DNA of 64,000 bases from positions 33,609-97,608 of the forward strand of contig JAJDEN010000037.1 of the NCBI GenBank assembly GCA_029259775.1, in the 5' to 3' direction. Below, in pieces: positions 25,336-32,830 of the stretch (its first letter is position 1; every line of letters begins with the position of its first letter). The notes under the pieces were generated by a model. The model did not search any database. It was not told where the DNA came from and saw only the letters and a list, made by a program, of their open reading frames with translations. Both the position numbers and the translations under genes were made by a program. The stretch is from Planctomycetota bacterium (GTDB lineage: Bacteria > Planctomycetota > PLA2 > JAEUHO01).

Positions 25336-27411
25336 CTAGACGTCGTCCAAGAGGCTCCTGCGCGCCTTGAGCGCCCGCGCCAGCGCGGGATGCGCCTCGA
25401 GAGCCGGGTCCTCGGAGAGCAGTGCGTCCGCAGCCGTCCGGGCCTCCATCAACACGGGAAGGTCACGCGGCAGGACGGCGGCACGGAAGGCGGGACGACC
25501 GTGCTGACGTGTGCCGAACAGGTCGCCCACACCGCGCAGCTTCAGATCCTCCTCGGCGATGGCGAAGCCGTCGGTATCGGCGGCAAGGATCTCGAGGCGC
25601 GCGGGCGTCTCCTCGCGCGAGCGATCCACGAGGATGCAGAGGCCTCCGGTCGTGCCGCGGCCGATGCGGCCCCGCAGTTGGTGGAGCTGCGACAGACCGA
25701 AGCGCTCCGCGTGCTCGACGATGAGCAGCGAGGCGTTGGGGACGTCGACGCCCACCTCGACGACCACGGTGGCCACGAGCACGGCGACCTCGCCCGTGCG
25801 GAACGCCTCCATGACGCGCTCCTTCTCGTCCCGCTTCAAGCGCCCGTGGAGCAGCCCCACGCGGTGCTCCGGTAGCGCACGAGTCCAGCGCTCGTGCCCG
25901 GCCTGCGCGTCCTTCAAGGCGATCTTGTCGGACTCCTCGACGAGTGGATAGATCACGTACGCCTGCCGGCCGGCCGCCAGCTCCGCGCGGACGCGCGGCA
26001 TCACGTCGCGCGCCTCCTGCGCCGTGACGACGCACGTCTCCACCGGCGCGCGCCCCGGGATGCGCCCCTCGATGACGCTGACCTCCATGTCGCCCCAGAC
26101 CGTGAGCGCGAGCGTGCGCGGGATGGGTGTCGCCGTCATCACGAGACAATGGGGCCGGCGCCACGCGGCCTTGGTACCCCCCTTCGCGACCAGCTCGCGC
26201 CGCTGCCGCACGCCGAACTTGTGCTGCTCGTCGACGATGACGAGGCCGAGGTCGGCGAACTGCACGTCGGCGCTGAGCACGGCATGGGTGCCGACGACCA
26301 CGTCGGCTTCGCCCGCCGCGATGCGAGCCAGCGCCGCCGTGCGCCCCTTGCCGCGTCGTCCCCCGGCCAGCTGCTCGAGCCGCACGCGGCTGCCCGTGAG
26401 CATGCGCTCGAGCGTCTGCGTGTGCTGGCGGGCCAGGACCTCCGTGGGCGCCATGAACGCCACCTGCAGGCCGCGCGCCACCGCGCCCAGCAGCGCGTAG
26501 ACCGCGACGGCCGTCTTGCCGGAGCCGACATCGCCCTGGAGCAGCCGGTTCATCGGCACGGGCTGTTCGAGATCGGCCACGATCTCGTCCACGGCCTTGA
26601 CCTGCCCCGGCGTGAGCTCGAACGGCAGGCGAGCCTCGATGCGCGCCCGAACCCGGGCGGGAAAGGGCAACGGCGGGGCCGCCGTCGCGCGGCGTGCCTG
26701 GCGACGCTCTGCGAGCAGCAGCTCATGTACGAGGAGTTCGTCGAAGGCCAGGCGGCGGCGCGCACGCTCCGCCTCCTCGAGGTCATCGGGAAAATGCAGC
26801 GCGCGCAGGGTCTCCCCGAGCGCCGGCAGGTCATGGGCGGCACGCAGCGGCGCGGGCAGGGGGTCGGGGACGTCGAGCGCGGCAGGGAGCGCGTCCCAGA
26901 CGGCGCGGCGCACGACGGCAGCGGAGAGCCCGGCCGTGCGCGGATGGACCGGCACGAAGCGGCCGCAGCCGGGGTCGTCGACGCCCTCCTCCGCCAGGCG
27001 CTCGAGCTCCGGCGACTTGAACTCGGGCTGCGCGTTCTTCACCGTCTTGACGACACCGAAGAGCGCGACCCGGCGGTCCTCGGGCAAGGGCGTGGGCATG
27101 AAGCCGCGGTAGAACCAACGCGCGATCGCCGTGCCGCTTGCGTCAGCGATGGTGGCCTCGAGGATCGAGAGGCCGGCACGCGTGCGAAAGGACTTCGAAG
27201 AACGCACGCGGCCCACGACGAGCGCCGTTTCGCCGGCCTCGATGTCCGCGGTGGGACGCGGATGACGGCGATCCTCGTAGCGCCGCGGCGCGAGCCGCAG
27301 CAGGTCGCCCAAGGTCTCGACGCCAAGTCGCACGAAGGCCTCGCGTCGCGCGGCGCGCATGCCCGGCAGGGAGCCCACGTCGTCGGCATGGCTCCGGGCA
27401 ACGGTGTTCAT
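25336..27411 (-). CDS. recG: ATP-dependent DNA helicase RecG
   Basis: RecG reverses stalled replication forks and processes recombination junctions. The 691-aa protein has an N-terminal wedge/OB domain (about 45-150: LRLAPRRYEDRR, ALVVGRVRSSKSF). The superfamily 2 motor follows, with Walker A LLQGDVGSGKTAVAVYAL, MAPTEVLARQHTQTL, the DExH box IVDEQHKFGVRQR, VMTATPIPRTLAL, and the RecG helical hairpin ending QLRGRIGRG. ATG 27411 overlaps the stop of the upstream 93-aa gene by 4 nt (ATGA), so they are coupled. Confidence 0.96.
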   Translation of the reverse strand: MNTVARSHADDVGSLPGMRAARREAFVRLGVETLGDLLRLAPRRYEDRRHPRPTADIEAGETALVVGRVRSSKSFRTRAGLSILEATIADASGTAIARWFYRGFMPTPLPEDRRVALFGVVKTVKNAQPEFKSPELERLAEEGVDDPGCGRFVPVHPRTAGLSAAVVRRAVWDALPAALDVPDPLPAPLRAAHDLPALGETLRALHFPDDLEEAERARRRLAFDELLVHELLLAERRQARRATAAPPLPFPARVRARIEARLPFELTPGQVKAVDEIVADLEQPVPMNRLLQGDVGSGKTAVAVYALLGAVARGLQVAFMAPTEVLARQHTQTLERMLTGSRVRLEQLAGGRRGKGRTAALARIAAGEADVVVGTHAVLSADVQFADLGLVIVDEQHKFGVRQRRELVAKGGTKAAWRRPHCLVMTATPIPRTLALTVWGDMEVSVIEGRIPGRAPVETCVVTAQEARDVMPRVRAELAAGRQAYVIYPLVEESDKIALKDAQAGHERWTRALPEHRVGLLHGRLKRDEKERVMEAFRTGEVAVLVATVVVEVGVDVPNASLLIVEHAERFGLSQLHQLRGRIGRGTTGGLCILVDRSREETPARLEILAADTDGFAIAEEDLKLRGVGDLFGTRQHGRPAFRAAVLPRDLPVLMEARTAADALLSEDPALEAHPALARALKARRSLLDDV

Positions 27412-27689
27412 CGCCCACCTGCGGACGTCTTGCCGGACCACGCGGCGCGCGCCCAGGTATCGGGCCAGCGCGCGAGGAAGCTGCGCCGGAGCCGCGCGGT
27501 CCGGTCGGCGTCCCCCTCCGCCGCCCGGATGGCCCCGTAGGCCGCGCGTGCCTGCGTGGCGTGCGCGGGCGTGGGGCGTCGCTCGGCGCGGTCACCCCAG
27601 CGCGCATGGGCGACGTGCCCCGCGAGGAATCCAGCCCCGGCCATGACGAGGCTCAGGGGGAGGAGGAGGCGTAGGGACACGCACACCAC
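27408..27689 (-). CDS. Small exported or membrane-anchored protein, unknown
   Basis: A 93-aa frame from GTG 27689 with N-terminal SLRLLLPLSLVMAGAGFLAG, a signal peptide or single anchor, followed by an Arg/Ala-rich domain (ERRPTPAHATQARAAYGAIRA...). No family is recognised. The stop overlaps the recG start by 4 nt, and it begins 29 bases after the anti-sigma-like gene, which supports a real coupled gene despite a weak ribosome-binding site. Confidence 0.6.
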   Translation of the reverse strand: MVCVSLRLLLPLSLVMAGAGFLAGHVAHARWGDRAERRPTPAHATQARAAYGAIRAAEGDADRTARLRRSFLARWPDTWARAAWSGKTSAGGR

Positions 27690-27717
27690 GGTACGCGTGC
27701 TGTACGACCCGCGTGGG

Positions 27718-29571
27718 TCAGCGCTTGCGCTCGACCAGGAGGATGCGGATCTGGGGGGCCGCCTTGGCCTTCTGTGCGGGCGCCTTCCGTGCGGGCGCCG
27801 GCGGCGTGGCCGCCGTAGGAGCCTTCGACCTGGGTGCGGGTGCGACGGAGCCAGGTGCCGGGGGCGCCGCGGGAGCCGCGGGCTCTCGATCTTCCTTCGC
27901 GGCCTTCTTGTCGGCCGACCTGCGCACGCGCGCCTCGCTGGCGGGCGCGGCTCGGCTCCATGTGCCGACGACGGCTGCCGCCTCGAGACGCCGGAGCGCC
28001 TCGGCCGTCAGGGCCGGCGTGACGACATCCACGAGGGCGAGCTTCGACGCGCGCCCCGCGCTCCGGGGCTGCTTCGCGGGAGCCGGGGCGCGCAGTTGCG
28101 CGAGCAAGGTACGCAGGCGCGCGGCGTCCGGTCGGTACACGAGCGTGCGGGGCGCGCTGCCGCCCTGCTTCTTGCCGTCGTCGTCGTGTTCGGACTTCTT
28201 CTCGGCAGCCCCCGTACCGGCCTGACTGCCGCCCGCACGGCTGCTTCCGGCGCGATTACCGCCGCGCTTGCGGACCTTGCCGCCCGCGCCACCGCCCCGA
28301 CCGATCGAGCCACTGCCTTCTGAGCCAGCCTCGTTCGGGTCGCCGATCTTCTCGCCGGCGTCCTTCTCTCCGCGACGTTTCAGGTCGAAGTTTTTCGCGT
28401 GCGCTCCGCGCCCGCGGAGCAGGAGCGCCAGCTCGCGCCGTGCCGTCGTCGCATCGTCGACCTCGAGCACGTAGACGATCGCCCCGTCGCTCAGGCTTTG
28501 CTCGAGGCTCGCGAGGCGACCGGCTCGGCCCGAGGCCAGGCCATCTGACGGCGTCGTAGGTCCGGGGGACGTCTTGGCAGCCGCGGGCTGCTCGCGATCC
28601 TTCCCCGCATCCGACGCGCCCAAGCCGCCATCGGGCTTCTTCGCCTTCGAACCGGGCGGCGGGCGGACCCCGGGTGTCACGGCACCGCCAGGGCTCCCGA
28701 AGAACCCACCGCGGCCATCCTTCGGACGGAGGCTTTCCCGGGCCTCCGGCTTCGGCGAACGTCCACCGGACGTGTCGTCCCCCGACGCCATGGCCTTGCC
28801 GGCCTCGCGCGCCAGACCTTCCGCGCGCTTGGCTGCTTCCTCCTTCTGGAGCCGTAGCAGCCGGTCTTCGGGGAGGACGGCTTTCTTGGGCTCGTCGTCT
28901 TGGAGGGATCCTCCTTCGGGGAGCGCCCCCGCTTCGGCTACGGGCGGCGCGAGGTCGTCTGCCGAGATGTCGTCTGCCGAGATGTCGCCCGCCTTGGGCG
29001 GCTTCACGGCGGCGGTGGTGCTCGCCCCTCCGCCCGAGGTCGCGTCGCCCGCCGGCGCGGGCGTGTCCACCACGTAGCGCACGGTGAAGCCGACCACGAG
29101 CAAGGCTACGGCAGCGTAGGTGACGGTGAGCATGCGCAGCATGCGACCGGATCGACGCGGTGCCGGTGTCCCAGCCCGCGAGGCGTTGCCAGGTGCACGC
29201 CGCGGGTCATCGAGTCGTTCGTTGGCGATCGCTTCGCGCGTCTTGAGCGCGGCCACACGAGCCTGCACCCCCGCGAGGAAGTCGGCGGGCGGTTCAAGCT
29301 CGGCGCCCTGCGGGCCGTAGCCGCGCACGAACCGCTGGATGCCGCGCAGCTCGCCCCACTCCTCGCGCAGCGCCGGCTCGCGCTCGATCCGTGCGCGCAG
29401 GGCGGCCGCGGCGTCGTCGTCGAGACGGCCGTCGAGCAGGTCCTGCAGCTCGGTGCTGAAGGCGGACGCACCCTGCGGAGTGGGATCGTCCTGAAGATGG
29501 TCGTTCGGGTTGCTCACGTCATGCGACTCGGGGAGAGATGGTTGCAGGGATCGGTGTTCGGGGGGAGGCAC
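27718..29571 (-). CDS. Large anti-sigma-factor-like membrane protein
   Basis: A 617-aa protein directly after an ECF sigma gene. Residues 38-110 form a helical domain like anti-sigma N-termini (LQDLLDGRLDDDAAAALRARIEREP...). No HxxxCxxC zinc motif is present. A membrane helix sits at about 147-164 (LTVTYAAVALLVVGFTVR). Everything after it is predicted outside the cytoplasm: low-complexity Ala/Ser/Gly/Pro/Lys sequence with two small helical modules (near 355-385, SLEQSLSDGAIVYVLEVDDA; and near 485-535). GTG 29571 is the listed start; GTG 29517 is possible. It lies in the same reading frame as the sigma gene, separated by three TGA codons. The role as anti-sigma is inferred from position, fold pattern and topology. 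Confidence 0.75.
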   Translation of the reverse strand: MPPPEHRSLQPSLPESHDVSNPNDHLQDDPTPQGASAFSTELQDLLDGRLDDDAAAALRARIEREPALREEWGELRGIQRFVRGYGPQGAELEPPADFLAGVQARVAALKTREAIANERLDDPRRAPGNASRAGTPAPRRSGRMLRMLTVTYAAVALLVVGFTVRYVVDTPAPAGDATSGGGASTTAAVKPPKAGDISADDISADDLAPPVAEAGALPEGGSLQDDEPKKAVLPEDRLLRLQKEEAAKRAEGLAREAGKAMASGDDTSGGRSPKPEARESLRPKDGRGGFFGSPGGAVTPGVRPPPGSKAKKPDGGLGASDAGKDREQPAAAKTSPGPTTPSDGLASGRAGRLASLEQSLSDGAIVYVLEVDDATTARRELALLLRGRGAHAKNFDLKRRGEKDAGEKIGDPNEAGSEGSGSIGRGGGAGGKVRKRGGNRAGSSRAGGSQAGTGAAEKKSEHDDDGKKQGGSAPRTLVYRPDAARLRTLLAQLRAPAPAKQPRSAGRASKLALVDVVTPALTAEALRRLEAAAVVGTWSRAAPASEARVRRSADKKAAKEDREPAAPAAPPAPGSVAPAPRSKAPTAATPPAPARKAPAQKAKAAPQIRILLVERKR

Positions 29572-29580
29572 CGTGGGAGT

Positions 29581-29630
29581 ACTGCCTCAGGAGAGACTGC
29601 TTCAGGAGGGACTGCTTCAGGAGGGACTGC
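29581..29630. repeat. 15-nt tandem repeat at the sigma stop codon
   Basis: Units ACTGCCTCAGGAGAG, ACTGCTTCAGGAGGG, ACTGCTTCAGGAGGG and a partial fourth. Each of the first three holds an in-frame TGA on the minus strand (29587, 29602, 29617); the last is the sigma stop. Confidence 0.85.
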
Positions 29631-30234
29631 CCAGGACGGCGGCCATGCGGCGGCGCACGTCGGCACGCGCGCGGTGCACGCGGCTCCGCACCGTACCCAC
29701 GGGGACGTCCAGGAGCTCCGCGATGCCTTCGTAGGACAGCGCCTCGACCTCGGTGAGGACGAGCACCTCGCGGACCTCGGGCTCGAGATCGCGCATCACG
29801 TCGGCGAAAGCCGAGCGCACCTCGCGCCCGCGCGCCTGCTCCCAGGCTCCGGGCTCCGTGGACGCGATGGATTCCACCCTCGGCATCTCCGTCCCCGGCA
29901 GCGTCTCGTCCAGCGAGAGCGGTCGCGTGTGCTTCACCGTGCCGCGCTTGCGCAGCTCGTTGCGGCACTGGTTGATGGCGATGCGAGTGAGCCATGTGGA
30001 GAAGCGGGCCTTCCCTTCGAAGCGCGGCAGGGCCTTCCATGCCTTGACGAAGGTCTCCTGCGCGGCATCCAGGGCGGCGTCGCGATCCCCCAGCAGGCGG
30101 CATCCCAGGCGGAAGATCCGCCCCTGATGACGCTCCACCAGCGCATCGAACGCGCTCGGGCTGCCGTCGCGGAAGGCCTCGAGGACATCGAGGTCCGGAT
30201 CGCGAATCGGCTGTTGGTCAGCGTGTTCTGCCAC
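29617..30234 (-). CDS. ECF-type RNA polymerase sigma factor
   Basis: A 205-aa sigma-70 family protein lacking regions 1 and 3, so ECF type. Start GTG 30234 is chosen because upstream frame sequence is not sigma-like. Region 2: FDALVERHQGRIFRLGCRLLGDRDAALDAAQETFVKAWKALPRFEGKARFSTWLTRIAINQ (short motif DAAQETFVKAWK). Region 4: LEPEVREVLVLTEVEALSYE with GIAELLDVPVGTVRSRVHRARA. It is followed by an anti-sigma-like membrane gene, the classic pairing, and preceded by a PP2C phosphatase. A candidate ECF promoter overlaps its own start, hinting at autoregulation. Confidence 0.92.
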   Translation of the reverse strand: MAEHADQQPIRDPDLDVLEAFRDGSPSAFDALVERHQGRIFRLGCRLLGDRDAALDAAQETFVKAWKALPRFEGKARFSTWLTRIAINQCRNELRKRGTVKHTRPLSLDETLPGTEMPRVESIASTEPGAWEQARGREVRSAFADVMRDLEPEVREVLVLTEVEALSYEGIAELLDVPVGTVRSRVHRARADVRRRMAAVLGSPS

Positions 30235-30236
30235 GG

Positions 30237-30264
30237 TTAGACCCGGGTCGGCTCCAGGGGTTCC
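30237..30264 (-). promoter_or_regulatory. Candidate ECF-type promoter at the sigma gene
   Basis: Minus strand GGAACC, 16 bases, GTCTAA, close to the classical ECF pattern GGAAC-N15/16-GTCTAA. It ends two bases before the GTG at 30234, so transcription from it would start at or just inside the listed start (leaderless, or the true start is further in). Confidence 0.4.
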
Positions 30265-30475
30265 ACCACCATTCGGAAACCCAACTCTACGGGGTTGATA
30301 CGCCCGCAGCGGGCCGTCGTTCGGCAAAAAGAACGCAAACCCCCGAGCCGTGCGCCCTACGCGGGCCGCGTGGGTCACGAACGGACGCCGTGCCGGTGCT
30401 CGCGATGACCCTCCGTCCGCTTGGCGAGCTTCGGACGAGGCCTCGGATGCGGCCTCGAAGGAACGCTCGCGAGGC

Positions 30476-31342
30476 TTACGCCGGGGGCGCTTGGTGGGCG
30501 TGCGTGACGTGCCCGAGCAGAACCGTGATGTTGTCCGGGCCGCCGCCGTCTTCCGCCGCCTGGATGAAGCGAGAGCAGACGGCGTTGAGGCCGCCACCCT
30601 GACGCAGGCCTTCTTCGAGGTCCTCGTCCGCCACGACGCCCGTGAGGCCGTCGGTGCAGAGGATCACGATGTCGCCGGCCTCGAGGTTCGTGCGCGGGTG
30701 GGCGACATCGAGATCCTCTTCGCTGCCGAGCGCCTGCAGGATGATGTTCTTCACGCCCATGCGCTGCGCTTCCTCGGGGCTGATGATCTTGTCCTCGAGC
30801 AGCTTCTCGACCAGGCTCTGGTCCTTGGTCAGGCGCGTGAGGTTGCCCTTGCGGAACATGTACGCGCGGCTGTCGCCGACGTGGACCATCTGCGCAACGT
30901 CGTCGTAGGCCCAGATGGCTGTAAGTGTCGTCCCCATGCCCTGGCGGCTCGGGTTGCCGGCACCGTCGTCGCGGATCTTCTCGTTGCCCGTCTCGACGGC
31001 GGCGATGAACGTCTCGGCCAACGTATCGATGGGTGCGTCGGCGATGCCGTCGGCGTTGGCGCGACCGAGCATCTCCTCGCGGAGGATCTGGACGGCCATG
31101 CCGCTGGCGACCTCGCCGGCCTTGGCCCCGCCCATGCCGTCGGCGACAGCCAGCAGGACGCCCGGGCGTGAGATCACCGCGGAGCCGTCGAAGGTCTCGT
31201 CGTGCTCGGCCGGATCCTTCGCATCGGCGACCAGATCACCCGCCCAGAGGGAATCCTCGTTGTTCTTGCGGACGCAGCCCACGACGGAGCGGCCGTGCCA
31301 GGTCACACGCAGATGCGAGGCGGCGTTCGAGTCGATCGTCAT
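30476..31342 (-). CDS. PP2C-family protein phosphatase
   Basis: Metal-dependent Ser/Thr phosphatase, 288 aa. Motifs seen: VRKNNEDS (residues 24-31, metal Asp), VLLAVADGMGGAKAGEVAS (62-80, DGMGG), GMGTTLTAIWAY, VHVGDSRAYMFRKG, LTKDQSLVEKL, VILCTDGLTGVV and GGGPDNITVLLG. All metal-binding Asp residues are present, so it should be active. No transmembrane segment. It probably reverses Ser/Thr kinase signalling; no kinase is in the window. It precedes the ECF sigma gene by 241 bases, so a shared pathway is possible but unproven. Confidence 0.93.
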   Translation of the reverse strand: MTIDSNAASHLRVTWHGRSVVGCVRKNNEDSLWAGDLVADAKDPAEHDETFDGSAVISRPGVLLAVADGMGGAKAGEVASGMAVQILREEMLGRANADGIADAPIDTLAETFIAAVETGNEKIRDDGAGNPSRQGMGTTLTAIWAYDDVAQMVHVGDSRAYMFRKGNLTRLTKDQSLVEKLLEDKIISPEEAQRMGVKNIILQALGSEEDLDVAHPRTNLEAGDIVILCTDGLTGVVADEDLEEGLRQGGGLNAVCSRFIQAAEDGGGPDNITVLLGHVTHAHQAPPA

Positions 31343-31511
31343 GACTGGACTGGTCCCGAACCCCGGATCTCCCCCTGAGAGGAAGATTCCACGCGGTAGT
31401 GGCCGCCGTCCGAGGCGACCCGGCGGGCCAAGGTACGCGCCCTACGGCGGAGAAGCAAAGCAAGGCCCGACGCCGCTTGACGGAGCTACGAGCCGTTTCG
31501 ACACTTGAGCC

Positions 31512-32804
31512 ATGAGAATCCACCCGCCGACCGCCCTCGTGGCGGCCGCGTTTGCCGTGCTGCTCCTGCTTGGCCCCGTCGGGCCTGCCGCCTGGGGCGC
31601 TCCGGAGGACACGGTCGTCGCCGTTCGCACGCTGGACCTCTCACGCGCTGCGGGCACCCTCGCCTCCCTCGATGAGAAGGCTCTCTCGATCCGGACCGAA
31701 GGTGCCACCGCCGCGCGCAGCTTCCCGCTCGACGAGGTGATCCAACTGCGCTTCCCGGACCGGCCCGTCGCCAAGGCCAAGCCCGGACGCTTCCGTGCCT
31801 ACCTCGTCGGCGGCGAGATGCTGGTCGGCCAACTCGTCGGTCCTGCCAAGGGGGGGCTCCTGCTCGAGGTGGCCGGCCTGGGAAAGCTCGAGCTCCTGTT
31901 CGAGCACATCCTCACGCTCGAGCGCTTCCCTCCGAACGCGGGGCCGTGCCACGACCTCGCGTCCAAACACCGCCGTCCCGACACAGGCGACGCGGCGTTC
32001 GACACGAGCGGTGATGAGTACCGAGGCACCGTGCTCGAGGCGACCAAGGAACACCTGGTGCTCCAGTCCAAGCGCGGCCGCAAGCGCACGATCGCGTGGC
32101 CCGCCTTGCGGCTGCTGCATCTCGAGAACGACGTGCTGAAGGCGCCGACGGGCGTCACAGCGGAGGTCGAGCTGGCGAACGGCTCCCGCCTTGCTGTCGC
32201 GAAGGTGCGGCTTGCCGGCACCGGGCTCAGCCTGCGGTTGCGCTCGCTGCCGAAGAAGGCCCTCACGGCCCCGATCGACGCCGTGCGCGTCGTGCGCTGG
32301 AAGGGCGGTCGATTCGACTACGCCTCGGACGTGCCGCACGAGGCGGTCAGCAAGCACTACTGGCCGAGTTCCGACGCGCTGGGCGGCGACATCCTGGAGC
32401 GCTGGCACGGCACGCGCGTCGATCGTCGCGTCCTCGGCTGTCCGCTGCAGGTCAGCGGTGAGACGTTCCGGCACGGCTTCGGCGTGAACAGCCACAGCAT
32501 CATCACCATTCCGATGGACGGGAAGTACGCCACCTTCCGCTCGAGCTTCGGCATCGACGAGATCGATCGCAAGGACGACGAGACCGGCGGGCCCAAGGGC
32601 GACGTCGACGCGCGCATCCTCGCGGACGGCAAGGTGCTGTGGGAGGCGAAGGGCGTGCGTGGCGGGGACAAGCCCCGCCGCATCGGTCCGTTGGACGTCA
32701 AGGGCGTCAAGCAGCTCGTCCTCGAGGTGGGCATCGGCCAGGGGGAACTCACCCGGGACCGCGCGAACTGGGGCGATCCCATCCTGGTGAAGAAGAGCAA
32801 GTAG
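31512..32804 (+). CDS. Secreted NPCBM/NEW2-domain protein
   Basis: 430 aa with a signal peptide (ALVAAAFAVLLLLGPVGPAAWGA). The first 250 residues contain three similar small beta modules (for example IRTEGATAARSFPLDEVIQLRF, LLEVAGLGKLELLFEHILTL, LVLQSKRGRKRTIAWPALRLL). The C-terminal ~150 residues are an NPCBM domain: CPLQVSGETFRHGFGVNSHS, YATFRSSFGIDE, GDVDARILADGKVLWE, RIGPLDVKGVKQLVLEVG, ANWGDPIL. NPCBM domains bind carbohydrate or occur on planctomycete envelope proteins. It heads a plus-strand run NPCBM-VWA-pdxA-SPOR; the gap to the next gene is 26 bases. Confidence 0.88.
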   Translation: MRIHPPTALVAAAFAVLLLLGPVGPAAWGAPEDTVVAVRTLDLSRAAGTLASLDEKALSIRTEGATAARSFPLDEVIQLRFPDRPVAKAKPGRFRAYLVGGEMLVGQLVGPAKGGLLLEVAGLGKLELLFEHILTLERFPPNAGPCHDLASKHRRPDTGDAAFDTSGDEYRGTVLEATKEHLVLQSKRGRKRTIAWPALRLLHLENDVLKAPTGVTAEVELANGSRLAVAKVRLAGTGLSLRLRSLPKKALTAPIDAVRVVRWKGGRFDYASDVPHEAVSKHYWPSSDALGGDILERWHGTRVDRRVLGCPLQVSGETFRHGFGVNSHSIITIPMDGKYATFRSSFGIDEIDRKDDETGGPKGDVDARILADGKVLWEAKGVRGGDKPRRIGPLDVKGVKQLVLEVGIGQGELTRDRANWGDPILVKKSK

Positions 32805-32830
32805 GACGCCTTGGTGGCCCACCTACGCCG

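Noticed and set aside
22520..25339. 939-codon plus-strand open frame opposite the HEAT-repeat gene
   Set aside because: No family sequence; mirrored codon pattern of the real minus gene.
29587..29619. TGA as selenocysteine, giving a true sigma/anti-sigma fusion
   Set aside because: Other genes here use TGA as stop, and the TGA codons lie in a recent repeat without an obvious SECIS-like element; left as a readthrough question only.
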